The translations under genes and the position numbers were made by a program. A stretch of 64,000 nucleotides of DNA from Streptomyces spororaveus (GTDB taxonomy: Bacteria; Actinomycetota; Actinomycetes; Streptomycetales; Streptomycetaceae), in NCBI RefSeq assembly GCF_016755875.1, contig NZ_BNED01000005.1:1922001-1986000 (forward strand), in the 5' to 3' direction. Position 1 is the stretch's first letter, and every line of letters begins with the position of its first letter. The notes under the pieces were generated by a model. The model saw only the letters and a list, made by a program, of their open reading frames with translations, did not search any database and was not told where the DNA came from. Shown here piece by piece: positions 25,868 through 34,740 of the stretch.

Positions 25868-26572
25868 TCAGCGGGCCGCCCCGGCGAGGGCGGCCCGCTC
25901 GGGCTCCTCGGCCCGGACCACCGGACCGGCGTCGGCGGCGGCTTCGTGCCGGCGCCGGCGCCGGCTCCGGCGTGTCAGGAGCCGGTCGGTCCACAGGGCC
26001 GCCACCACGCCGCCGACACCGCCCAGCAGGGCGGCCCCGGCGAGGCCCCGGCTCTTGTTGCCGGTCTGCACGGCCGCGGTGGGCGCCACCAGGAGCGTCA
26101 CGCTCATCCGCGCGGAGTCCGGGACTCCCTGCTGTGTCTGCATGTCGCCCAGGTGCTTCGTGTAGACGTCGATGATCTTCCGGACCGCCGTGTCGGCGGC
26201 GACCGGGTCGGCCTGCTCCGCCTGGATCTGGAGCGAGGGGATCAGGTAGCGCGGGGTGACGCTGGTCCCGCTGTTGCGCGGGATCATCCGGTAGGTGCCG
26301 GTCACGCCCGCGGCGCGGAGCTCGTCGGCCCCGGCGGGCGAGTCCAGCTGCTGCACCGCCGCGTAGGAGACGGCGGCGAGCGGCGGTTGCAGATTGGCCA
26401 GCTGGTTGGGCTGGTTGTCCGTCACCGGCGGCTTGAGCACGACGATCGCCGTACTCAGGTACGTCTGCGTGGGGTGCAGGACCTGCACGGCTCCGGCGGC
26501 GGCGAGCACCGCGGCCACGATCAGGACGTACCAGCGCCGACGCAGCGCGCGGACCAACTCACCAGGCGACAC
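25868..26572 (-). CDS. Wzz-like chain-length/co-polymerase membrane protein (short)
   Basis: 234 aa from GTG 26572 (GGAAGGA 6 nt upstream). Two membrane helices (about 16-33 and 172-193) bracket an extracytoplasmic region. The N-terminus SPGELVRALRRRWYVLIVAA shares the E(I/L)..(V/L)RRRWYV signature with the Wzz-like proteins at 26653 and 39364. The basic cytoplasmic tail has no tyrosine-kinase motifs. It runs opposite to its neighbours and has its own upstream region facing the 26653 gene. Confidence 0.82.
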   Translation of the reverse strand: MSPGELVRALRRRWYVLIVAAVLAAAGAVQVLHPTQTYLSTAIVVLKPPVTDNQPNQLANLQPPLAAVSYAAVQQLDSPAGADELRAAGVTGTYRMIPRNSGTSVTPRYLIPSLQIQAEQADPVAADTAVRKIIDVYTKHLGDMQTQQGVPDSARMSVTLLVAPTAAVQTGNKSRGLAGAALLGGVGGVVAALWTDRLLTRRSRRRRRHEAAADAGPVVRAEEPERAALAGAAR

Positions 26573-26652
26573 AGAGATTCCTTCCGTTGTGACCGATCCT
26601 TCCAGGACATGGGTAGGTCCGCCATCAATTGCGGTTTCCCCGGGGGGTGTTC

Positions 26653-28668
26653 ATGAGCATCGGTGAGATCGTGGCGGTGCTCCGGCGCCGTTGGTACGTG
26701 ATGGTGCCGCTGACGCTGATCAGTCTGCTCGCGGGGGCTCACCTGTACCGTTCGGTGCCCGTGGCCTACCAGTCGCAGAGTTCGGTGGCGCTGCTCGACT
26801 CCACGGCGGTGGCCGAACTGGCCCCCGCCTTCGGCAACCCCATCTCGAACGCCGGCGGTTCGCTGGTGGTCACCGCGGATGTCCTGATCAGGACCCTGTC
26901 GGGGACGGACGCGGCGCGGGACCTCCAGGGCATCGGCGTGACCGACCCCTACACGGTCGGGTTCGCCGCGAACACCTCGGGGCCGATGCTCACGCTGACC
27001 GTCACGGGGACCGACCGGGAGAAGGTGCTGGAGGAGACCAACCAGCTGACGGCCTTCGCCGGGGAGACGCTCAACGCGCTCCAGGCCGCGGCCGAGGTCA
27101 AGCCCGCGTACATGGTGCAGACGGCCCCCGTGGTGCTGCCGCAGACCCCGGTGCCGCAGCTGAAGGGCCGCTACCAGCAGGTGCTGGGCGTCCTCATCCT
27201 GGGCACCACGGCCGCCTTCACCCTCTCCTTCCTGACGGACAGCCTGCTGGCGGCGCTGCGGCGCAGGCGCGCGGCCTCGGCCGCCCCGGCGCGGGGGCGC
27301 GGCCGCCGCAAGCCGTGGGGGCGGCAGCTGGACGCGACCGCCCTGCTGAGCTGCTATCTGGCGCTGGCCTTCTTCATCCCCTCGAACCTGACCCTGCCCG
27401 GCATGGGCGGGGTGGGCACCCCGGCCAACGTGTTCGCGCTGCTGTGCCTGTTCTGGTACCTGGCCGCCTGGATCACCGGCCGGATCCGGCCCGCCCCGGG
27501 CACCCGGCTGCCGCGGGTGGTGATGTGCCTGCTGGCCTTCTCCGTCCTGGCCTCGTACGTCGCGAACGCGATGCGCGGCAGCTCGCACAAGGAGGTCCTC
27601 GCGGCGGACCGCGGTCTGATCGGGCTGCTCGTGTGGGTGTCCCTGGTGGTGCTGGTCTCCGCGGGGATCCAGGACCGCGAGCGCCTGGACGTACTGCTGC
27701 GCCGGGCCGTGGTGATGGGGACGGTGGTGGCGGCCGTCGGCTTCTACGACTTCTTCACCGCGACAAACATCGCCGACAGCATCTCGATCCCGGGCCTGCA
27801 GTCCAGCGTCGCCCAGATCACCACCCTGGACCGGGGTTCCTTCACCCGGCCGCGGTCCACCACCGCGCAGCCCCTGGAGTTCGGCGGGATGCTCGCCATC
27901 CTGCTGCCCTTCGCCGTGCAGCAGGCCTTCGATCCGGTACGGCGGCACCTGCGCGCCTGGCGGCGCTGGGGGCCCGTGGTCCTGATGGGGGGCGCGCTGC
28001 CGCTGACGGTGTCGCGCACCTCCATCATCGGGGCGCTCATCGTGGTCCTGGTGATGGTGCTGCGCTGGAAGCCGGAGCGGCGGTGGGCCGCGATCGGGCT
28101 GCTGATGGGCTCGGTGGCCTGCTTCAAGGTGATCATCCCGGGGCTGATCGGCACCATCACCGCGCTCTTCGCCTCGTTCGTGACGAACTCCGACAGCAGC
28201 ACCCAGGCCCGCACCGTCAAGTACAGCGCGATCGTCCCCTACCTCACCGAACGGCCGCTGTTCGGGCGGGGGTTCGGTACCTTCCTGCCCGAGCTGTTCT
28301 TCTTCACCGACAACCAGTACATGCTCACCCTGGCGGAGATGGGCCTCGTGGGGCTGATCGCCCTCCTGGTCCTCCTGTTCACGGGAATCCACCAGGGCGG
28401 TGCCATCCGCAGGCTGGCCCGCACCGAGTCCGACCGGGAGCTGGGGCAGGCCTTCTTCGCCTCGGCCCTGGTCTCCCTCGTCATCGCCGCCACCTTCGAC
28501 GCCCTCAGCTTCCCGATGTTCGCCGGGGTGTTCTTCCTGACGATCGCCGCGGGGGGCAGCTATCTCGGGTTCATCCGGCGCGCGGCGCCGGAGCCCGCAA
28601 CCGTGGAGTCCTCATGCAGTTCAGCCAGCCCGCCGCCCGCCGACCGGATCCGGGTTCCGGCCCCGTAG
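26653..28668 (+). CDS. Wzz-like domain fused to a Wzy/O-antigen polymerase
   Basis: 671 aa. Residues 1-215 form a complete Wzz-type module (SIGEIVAVLRRRWYVMVPLT, periplasmic region, second helix near 180-205). From about 230 there are some ten further helices with the O-antigen ligase/polymerase (Wzy/WaaL) layout and the large loop around GSFTRPRSTTAQPLEFGGML and ERPLFGRGFGTFLPE. Co-polymerase and polymerase are normally separate proteins. ATG 26653 is preceded by a G-rich site. It overlaps the next glycosyltransferase gene by 55 bp. It should polymerise lipid-linked repeat units outside the membrane and set length. Confidence 0.88.
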   Translation: MSIGEIVAVLRRRWYVMVPLTLISLLAGAHLYRSVPVAYQSQSSVALLDSTAVAELAPAFGNPISNAGGSLVVTADVLIRTLSGTDAARDLQGIGVTDPYTVGFAANTSGPMLTLTVTGTDREKVLEETNQLTAFAGETLNALQAAAEVKPAYMVQTAPVVLPQTPVPQLKGRYQQVLGVLILGTTAAFTLSFLTDSLLAALRRRRAASAAPARGRGRRKPWGRQLDATALLSCYLALAFFIPSNLTLPGMGGVGTPANVFALLCLFWYLAAWITGRIRPAPGTRLPRVVMCLLAFSVLASYVANAMRGSSHKEVLAADRGLIGLLVWVSLVVLVSAGIQDRERLDVLLRRAVVMGTVVAAVGFYDFFTATNIADSISIPGLQSSVAQITTLDRGSFTRPRSTTAQPLEFGGMLAILLPFAVQQAFDPVRRHLRAWRRWGPVVLMGGALPLTVSRTSIIGALIVVLVMVLRWKPERRWAAIGLLMGSVACFKVIIPGLIGTITALFASFVTNSDSSTQARTVKYSAIVPYLTERPLFGRGFGTFLPELFFFTDNQYMLTLAEMGLVGLIALLVLLFTGIHQGGAIRRLARTESDRELGQAFFASALVSLVIAATFDALSFPMFAGVFFLTIAAGGSYLGFIRRAAPEPATVESSCSSASPPPADRIRVPAP

Positions 28669-29585
28669 CGGTCCTCGTCGTCACCTGGAACAGCGCCCGG
28701 GTGCTCCCGGAGTTCCTCGCCTCGCTGCCCGAGGCCATGGCCGGGCTCGACTGGCGGCTGGCCGTCGCCGACAACGACTCGGCCGACGGCACCGTGGAGC
28801 TGATCCGTTCCCTGGCCCCGGACGCGACGGTCGTCCAGACCGGCCGCAACGCGGGCTACGCGGCCGGGGTGAACGCCGCCCTCGGAGCCGCCGGCGAGTG
28901 GGAGGGCGGCTTCCGGGCGGCCCTGGTCTGCAATCCGGACGTCCGGATGAGGCAGGGCTGCGCCAAGGTGCTCGTGGACGCGCTGGGCGCGGACGCGCCG
29001 GGCGGCGGCCGGGTCGGGATCAGCGTCCCGCTGCTGTACGAGGAGGACGGCCGTACGCTGCTGCTCTCGCTGCGCCGCGAGTCGCGGGTGACCCGGGCGC
29101 TCGGCGAGGCGGTGCTGGGCAATCGCCGGGCCGGGCGGTTCCCGAACTGGAGCGAGCTGGTCACCGATCCGGCCGCGTACGAGCGGGCCACGGTCGCGGA
29201 CTGGGCGACGGGCGCGCTGATGGCCCTGTCCGGGGAGTGCCTGGAGGCGTGCGGGGCCTGGGACGAGTCCTTCTTCCTGTACTCGGAGGAGACCGAGTAC
29301 TGCCTGCGGGCGCGGGACCGCGGGTTCGTCACCCGGCTGGAGCCCGCGGCCACGGCCACCCATCTGGGCGGGGACTCGCAGGTGTCACCCCGGCTGTGGA
29401 CGCTGCTGACGCTCAACCGGGTACGGCTCTACGGGCGCCGGCACGGGGCGGCGGCGACCGCCGCGTTCCGGGCGGCCGTGCTGCTGCGGGAGACCTCCCG
29501 GGCCGCGCTCGGCCGGCCCGCCAGCCTGGCGGCGGCGAAGGCCCTGGCCGGCCCGTCGGCGCTGCGGGCCACGCCGGGGCCGTGA
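28614..29585 (+). CDS. Family 2 glycosyltransferase (rhamnosyltransferase-like)
   Basis: 323 aa; ATG 28614 with GGAG 5 nt upstream, inside the end of the polymerase gene. VAVLVVTWNSARVLPEFL and VADNDSADGTVELI bind the nucleotide sugar, NPDVRM is the metal site, and WATGALMALSGECLEACG plus DESFFLYSEETEYCLRARD are the acceptor and catalytic segments typical of WbbL/RfbF-like rhamnosyl or galactofuranosyl transferases. A soluble enzyme at the end of the rightward part of the locus. Confidence 0.89.
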   Translation: MQFSQPAARRPDPGSGPVAVLVVTWNSARVLPEFLASLPEAMAGLDWRLAVADNDSADGTVELIRSLAPDATVVQTGRNAGYAAGVNAALGAAGEWEGGFRAALVCNPDVRMRQGCAKVLVDALGADAPGGGRVGISVPLLYEEDGRTLLLSLRRESRVTRALGEAVLGNRRAGRFPNWSELVTDPAAYERATVADWATGALMALSGECLEACGAWDESFFLYSEETEYCLRARDRGFVTRLEPAATATHLGGDSQVSPRLWTLLTLNRVRLYGRRHGAAATAAFRAAVLLRETSRAALGRPASLAAAKALAGPSALRATPGP

Positions 29586-29621
29586 GACGGCGCCGGCCCG
29601 GCCCTGCCTCGTCGTCCGTCC

Positions 29622-32495
29622 TCAGCCAGCCGTGACGCGCAGATGGGCGAGCAGGGTGGCGCCGTCGGGGGTCGTGGCGAGGACACGGCCGGAGCGGTGC
29701 CAGTGGGTGACGGCCTCGGCGTGCCGGCGGATGCCCGGGGCCTGCATGCCGGCCTGGGGGAAGGACACGGTCGCGGTGGGCGCCGAACCGGCGCCCGCGC
29801 CCGTGTGGAGGAGGACTCCGGTGCCGTCGGGGCCGGGCACCGCGAGGGCCCAGTGGTCGCCGTCGGCGACCGGGCCGTGCGGCGCGACGCCCTCGATGCG
29901 CGCACCGGCGCCGGGACCGGCGGGCGTGCCCTCGGTGGTCCAGTGCAGGACGGTGCTGCTCGGTGGCCCGTCCGCCGGCTGCGGCTCGGCAGCGAGCAGG
30001 CCGCCGGAGGCGAGCGCCGCGGATCGGCCGGGACGGAACGCGTCCGGCCGGAGCCGGGAGCGGGAGCGCAGCTCCCAGCCGGGCAGGTCCCAGCGCCAGA
30101 GCTCGGCCGTCTGCGTGCCGTCGGGAAGCGGCGAGACCACGACACCCGTGCACCCGGCGGGGGTACGGGCGAGCCGGCCGGCCAGCCGCTCGCCGCGGCC
30201 GAGTTCGCGCCAGACCACGGTGGGCCGGGGCGCGAGGGTGTCCAGCACCGTGATGCCGTCGTCGTCGGCCGTGATCAGGTGCCGGCCGTCGAAGGACGGA
30301 ACGATCTGCCGGGCGCTCAGCGTCGTCCAGCGCCGGACCGAGCGGGTGACGAGGTCGAGGCGGGAGACCTCCCGGACCCGGCCGTAGCCGGCCACGAGCA
30401 GCGCGGCGCCGCCGTGGTCGGCCAGCACCAGTTGGTCGGCGGGCACGTCCCAGCGGGCCTTGGTCCGGCCGTCGGCGGTGAGCAGCCGGACGCCCGCCTG
30501 CCCGCAGGCGACGAGGACGGCGCCGGAGCCGAGCAGCGCCGCGTCCAGTACCGGCAGCGTGCCGGGCCGCTCGGCGGCGGTGTACGCGGTGGAGTGCTCC
30601 GAGCGGGCCGCGCGCTGCGGCCTGGCCAGGTCGGCGGCGACCAGCGGGTCGGCCCGCTTGAGCAGGCGCTGGTGGCGGGGCCCCGCGTCCCGCTCGCCGA
30701 GGGCCGTGCCGAAGCCGCCGTCCCGGACGAGCGCGCGGGCCGCCGCGGTGGCGAGTTCACGGTCCGCCGCCGGGTCGGCCGCCGGGAGTTCCGCCAGGGC
30801 GGCGGCGAGCGCCGACCGTCCGGTGGCGGCCGGGTCCCCGTCGCTGTCCAGGACGGCCAGGGCGAGCGCCCTGGTCGCCTCTCCGGCGCCGAGCGCCAGC
30901 AGATACGGCAGCGCCCGGCTCCGGGTCGGCCCACCCAGAGCGACGGCGTCGCGCAGGTCGGCCGCCGCCGACGGGCGCAGCGCCTCGTCCGCCCAGAGCA
31001 CCTCGGCGGCGCCCAGCCGGTCGCCGGAGTCCCGGCAGTGCGCTGCCCAGGCGGCGCGCAGTTCGCGGGCCGCCGCCGGGTCGTCGGCCGCGAGGCGATC
31101 GACGGCCGGGGCGAACGCGGCCCGGCGGTAGGCCGTCCGGACGGCGCGCTCCCGCTCGCCGGCCTGCCACCAGAGCCGGACCACGAGGTCCGCGGCGAGG
31201 TCGCGGCCCTCCGCCAGTTCGGCCGCCTGCACGGTGCGGCGGTGCCGGACCAGCAACGCGACCGCCTCGGCCGGGGCGCCCCGGAGGTCGGCGAGGACGA
31301 ATGCGGCCTCCTCGACCCGGCCCGCGCGTTCGAGCTCCTCGGCGGCCCGCTGGTAGAGCGCGGCGAGGTGCTGGTGCACGGTGGGGCCGGACAGCGGGGA
31401 GGCCCCGCCGGACACGCCGACCCGGGGCGTGGGGCGCAGGGCGCCCTCGTAGCGGCGGGGCAGACCGAGGGTGAGCCAGGGCCGCTGCCCGCCCGGCCGG
31501 CCGTCCGTGAGCCGGATCGCGTCGCGCAGGGCGTCCTCCCAGCGGCGCTGCTCGAACGCCCTGGTCAGCTCGCGTACGTAGCGGGCGTGCCGGCCCTGGA
31601 TCAGCGGGCCTGCCGTACGCATCGCCAGGCGGGCCAGGAGGGCGTCGAACAGCGGGCGGCGGGCGCGGCCGCGCGACCGGCCGTGCTCCGGTGCCGGGGT
31701 GGTGGCAGCGGCCGCGTCGGCGGAGCCCTCCGGGCCCGGTGCGGTGCCCCTGTGGCTCCGGCGGAGGCGGGCGGCTGCCGGGCCGGCGGCGAACGCGAGG
31801 AGCAGCAGGCCGGCGTGGAAGACGCCGCCCTGCGACCCGGCGACGACCAGGAGGGGCAGCACCACGAGGAGGACGACAGCGGCCAGGGCGAGCGGGTCGG
31901 TCCCGGACGACGGCCGCGTCCCCGGCCGTCTCGCGAACGGCGACGACGACCGGCGACGGGGGCCGGCCGGGGTGTCCTCGGTGAGCCGCCGGGCCCGCTC
32001 CGTGCGGGGTGCGATACCGGCGGCCGCGCGCAGGTCGGGCTCCGGCCGCCGCGGGAGGGACTCGGCGACGGGGTCGGCCTCGGGCTCGGCGGCGCCGACC
32101 GGCCGCGGGCGGTGGAGCGTGAGCCCGGACAGGTCGAGCCACGCGGCCGGTTCCACGTCCGGGAGCGCGGCCATCCGGTGAACGGCCGTCACGCCCCCCG
32201 CGCCCACCGCGATCTGCCCGGCGTCCGCGGCACGGGCGTCGGCTCCGACGGCGGCCTGTGCGCCGCGGTCCGTCCGTACGACGGGCAGTCCGGGGGCCCG
32301 GTCGGCACGGATCTCCACGGGTGCGGCCAGCATGAACAGCCAGCGGCCGTCGGGCAGTCGGCGCAGCTCGGCGCCGTCCTGCCAGGAGGCGACGGCGCGC
32401 GCGGCGGCCTCGGCCGGGCCGATCACGGGCACGTCGAGGACGAACCCGGTGGCGGTGACGGTGGCACGGAACGCCGCGCTCTGGCCGGCACTCAC
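29622..32495 (-). CDS. bpX6-type beta-propeller protein of a MoxR-vWA-propeller ternary system
   Basis: 957 aa; the GTG start overlaps the previous stop (GTGA). Residues about 8-75 (ATVTATGFVLDVPVIGPAEA, LPDGRWLFML, DRAPGLPVVR) match the bpX6 domain of MoxR-vWA-beta-propeller ternary systems as I remember it. Two membrane helices lie at about 201-220 and 226-243. A long alpha-helical, A/R/E-rich array (about 290-640) and a C-terminal propeller (about 650-957) follow. The three coupled upstream genes supply MoxR ATPase, bpX5 and vWA parts. These systems are predicted to be NTP-driven conflict or stress machines; no member function is shown here. Confidence 0.78.
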   Translation of the reverse strand: MSAGQSAAFRATVTATGFVLDVPVIGPAEAAARAVASWQDGAELRRLPDGRWLFMLAAPVEIRADRAPGLPVVRTDRGAQAAVGADARAADAGQIAVGAGGVTAVHRMAALPDVEPAAWLDLSGLTLHRPRPVGAAEPEADPVAESLPRRPEPDLRAAAGIAPRTERARRLTEDTPAGPRRRSSSPFARRPGTRPSSGTDPLALAAVVLLVVLPLLVVAGSQGGVFHAGLLLLAFAAGPAAARLRRSHRGTAPGPEGSADAAAATTPAPEHGRSRGRARRPLFDALLARLAMRTAGPLIQGRHARYVRELTRAFEQRRWEDALRDAIRLTDGRPGGQRPWLTLGLPRRYEGALRPTPRVGVSGGASPLSGPTVHQHLAALYQRAAEELERAGRVEEAAFVLADLRGAPAEAVALLVRHRRTVQAAELAEGRDLAADLVVRLWWQAGERERAVRTAYRRAAFAPAVDRLAADDPAAARELRAAWAAHCRDSGDRLGAAEVLWADEALRPSAAADLRDAVALGGPTRSRALPYLLALGAGEATRALALAVLDSDGDPAATGRSALAAALAELPAADPAADRELATAAARALVRDGGFGTALGERDAGPRHQRLLKRADPLVAADLARPQRAARSEHSTAYTAAERPGTLPVLDAALLGSGAVLVACGQAGVRLLTADGRTKARWDVPADQLVLADHGGAALLVAGYGRVREVSRLDLVTRSVRRWTTLSARQIVPSFDGRHLITADDDGITVLDTLAPRPTVVWRELGRGERLAGRLARTPAGCTGVVVSPLPDGTQTAELWRWDLPGWELRSRSRLRPDAFRPGRSAALASGGLLAAEPQPADGPPSSTVLHWTTEGTPAGPGAGARIEGVAPHGPVADGDHWALAVPGPDGTGVLLHTGAGAGSAPTATVSFPQAGMQAPGIRRHAEAVTHWHRSGRVLATTPDGATLLAHLRVTAG

Positions 32496-34207
32496 TCGGT
32501 GCCCCCGATCTGGAAGTGGATCCGGCCGGTGTTGGCGTCGCCGACCACGATCCGGCCGGGCCGGATCTCGGCGGCGATCAGCGGCAGGGTGGGGTGCACG
32601 GCCGGCGGCCCGGAGGCCCCGGAGAAGCGGGTCAGGGTCCGCACACCGTCGGCGCGCACGCCGCGCACCACGAGACCGCTGCGGCTGACGGTGATCAGCG
32701 CGGGCCTCCCCCCGTCGTGGACGAGGCCGATCACGTCGGCGTTCTCACGGAAGGAGATGCGGCACTCGTCCCCCGGCCCGGTCCGCACCTGCCAGGTCCG
32801 GCCGTCCTGCGACCAGGCCTGGGAGCCACCGCTGTGCAGGAAGTGGCGGGCGTCGCGGGCCTCCTCGTGCAGGGGCCCGCCGGCGAACAGCCGCGGCTCG
32901 CGGAACCGGTCGAAGTGCGGCCGGTCGTGCGCTCCCCGGCCGAGTGCGCCGTCGTCGGCGACGCTGCCGTCCGGGCGGATCCGCCGCCAGCGGCCGGCCA
33001 GCGGCAGCAGCAGGTCGGCGCCGTCGCGCAGCAGCGGCAGGACGGGGCGGGCGAACATTTCCTCCGGCACGGCGGCGTCGCGGTCGGTCCCGAAGGCGGC
33101 GAGGTCGGCGGTGTGGCCGCCGGGCTCGCCGAACGCCCGGCCACTGACGTACGGGACGAGCTCATCGCCCCGGACGTACAGGGCGATCAGGCGCCGGCCG
33201 ATCCGGCCGGCGGCGAGCACCGGCCCGGGCAGGTCGTGACGGCGCGCCCGGACGGCGGTGATGACGCGGGCGTCGCCGTTCGGCAGGTTGGCGGCGAGCA
33301 GGGTGGTGGCCCGCCGGCCCCGGGCGAGCAGGGTGCGGGCGTCGGTGGTGAAGGCGGGCAGCGCCCGGCCGGCCTTGCCGTCGGCGTCGGCGTCGGCGTC
33401 GGCAGACGGCGGTCCGACGGGGGCGGGTTCGGCCCGGCGGAACTCGGCCCCGCGCAGGGTCCGTACGGCGATCTCGCTCGCGGGCAGCCGGAGTTCGGCC
33501 GTCGTACCGTCGAGCCGTACGACGACGTGGTCGGCGCCCCGGGCGGACCAGCGGGTGGGCTCACTCGTCAGGACTCGGGGGTGTGCCGGGAGCCGGTCGG
33601 CGAGGCGCGGCGAGGTCAGCAGCCAGGCCTGGTCGGCGGCGTCCAGGCCGGCCCGCGCGTGCTGCACGTCCGAGGGCGTCGGGTCGACCGGCCGGCGCGC
33701 GGCCAGCCAGGCCGGCAGCAGCTCGGCGAGATCGCCGGTGAGCCGGCGTCCGTACGGGTCGCCGAGGACGACGACGACCAGTTCGGTGCCGCGTGCGGCG
33801 GCCCGGCGGTGCAGGACGAGGAGTGCGGCGAGCTGGACCAGCCGGCCGGCGCCTGCCTGTGTGGGGCCGGCGTCGACCAGCACGGCGATCCTGCCGCGGG
33901 CCGCCGGGGTGCGGAACTCGGGTGCCAGGTGGAGCAGTTCGCCGTCGACGTAGCGGCGCAGGAACTCGTCCGGGTACGCGTCGGCGAGCAGCCACTCGGA
34001 CGGCAGCAGCTGGTCCGGCCGGCCCGAGCGGGCGAGGCCGCCGAGGCCGTCGGGGTCGCCGAGGACGTCGGCGACGGGCTCGCGCTCGCCGACCAGGGCG
34101 TCCAGGTGGCGCAGCAACGGGCCGAAGGCGACGGCGAGTTCGGGGCTGATGGCCGAGAGGGTGCCGGCCCACGGGGCGAGGGCGGCGGGCAGGCGGGTGG
34201 TCGTCAT
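32492..34207 (-). CDS. vWA-like/propeller protein of the ternary system
   Basis: 571 aa; the ATG overlaps the bpX5 stop (ATGA). Residues about 100-175 hold a vWA-like fold with GRIAVLVDAGPTQAGAGR, where D112-A-G-P-T stands in for the DxSxS metal site, so the MIDAS is modified. The C-terminal half (about 280-571) is a beta-propeller-like repeat array (RRLIALYVRGDELVPYVSG, RRIRPDGSVADDG, PALITVSRSGLVVRGV). It is the middle partner expected to bridge the MoxR ATPase and the propeller proteins. Confidence 0.77.
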   Translation of the reverse strand: MTTTRLPAALAPWAGTLSAISPELAVAFGPLLRHLDALVGEREPVADVLGDPDGLGGLARSGRPDQLLPSEWLLADAYPDEFLRRYVDGELLHLAPEFRTPAARGRIAVLVDAGPTQAGAGRLVQLAALLVLHRRAAARGTELVVVVLGDPYGRRLTGDLAELLPAWLAARRPVDPTPSDVQHARAGLDAADQAWLLTSPRLADRLPAHPRVLTSEPTRWSARGADHVVVRLDGTTAELRLPASEIAVRTLRGAEFRRAEPAPVGPPSADADADADGKAGRALPAFTTDARTLLARGRRATTLLAANLPNGDARVITAVRARRHDLPGPVLAAGRIGRRLIALYVRGDELVPYVSGRAFGEPGGHTADLAAFGTDRDAAVPEEMFARPVLPLLRDGADLLLPLAGRWRRIRPDGSVADDGALGRGAHDRPHFDRFREPRLFAGGPLHEEARDARHFLHSGGSQAWSQDGRTWQVRTGPGDECRISFRENADVIGLVHDGGRPALITVSRSGLVVRGVRADGVRTLTRFSGASGPPAVHPTLPLIAAEIRPGRIVVGDANTGRIHFQIGGTE

Positions 34208-34740
34208 CGGGCGCCGCCCCCGGCGTGGTCCGGGCCGGTGCCCTCCGGCCGGGTGAAGGCCTCCAGCGCGTCCGGGGAGGTGACCGGCGCGGGCGGGTCG
34301 GCGACCAGTGCACGGCCGGGGACGAGGACGCAGAGCTGGCCCTCGGCCGCGCCGACGGCCCGGCGCCACAGGGTGGCGGCCGGTGCGGGGCGGGCGGTGG
34401 TGGGGACCAGCAGGCCGGCGTCGCGACCCAGATAGCGGGCGCCGTCGGCCCAGGGCAGGTCCGCCTCCGCGCCGAGGACCAGCAGCGCACGGTCGGCGGC
34501 CGGCAGGCCCGGACCGTCGTCGGCGAGCACACCGAGGCGGGCGCCGTCACGGATCCGTTCCAGGGCCGCGGCGGCCAGGCCGGGCACCGCGTCGCCGACC
34601 GCGAGGACGGCGGAAGCCTGCAGCGGGGGCTCACGGCGCTCCCACCGGAGCGGAAAGGACGGCGACGGCGCGGGGGCGGGGGCGGACGCGGGGGCGGAGG
34701 CGGAGGCGGAGGCGGGCGGAGCAGGCCGGTCGGCGGTCAC
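34204..34740 (-). CDS. bpX5-type small protein of the ternary system
   Basis: 178 aa from GTG 34740 (GTGA overlap with the MoxR stop). After an A/S/P-rich leader, FPLRWERREPPLQASAVLAV, LPWADGARYLGRDAGLLVPT and QLCVLVPGRALV match the bpX5 domain pattern (R-W-x-R-R-E-P-P-L, then LPW..G..YLGRD). The domain is known only from MoxR-vWA-propeller clusters and has no assigned activity. The position between MoxR and vWA genes is the usual order. Confidence 0.78.
   Translation of the reverse strand: MTADRPAPPASASASAPASAPAPAPSPSFPLRWERREPPLQASAVLAVGDAVPGLAAAALERIRDGARLGVLADDGPGLPAADRALLVLGAEADLPWADGARYLGRDAGLLVPTTARPAPAATLWRRAVGAAEGQLCVLVPGRALVADPPAPVTSPDALEAFTRPEGTGPDHAGGGAR

Noticed and set aside
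26521..28392. 623-codon minus-strand frame opposite the Wzz-Wzy fusion
   Set aside because: H/Q/G/R-rich low-complexity product, antisense to a clear membrane protein.
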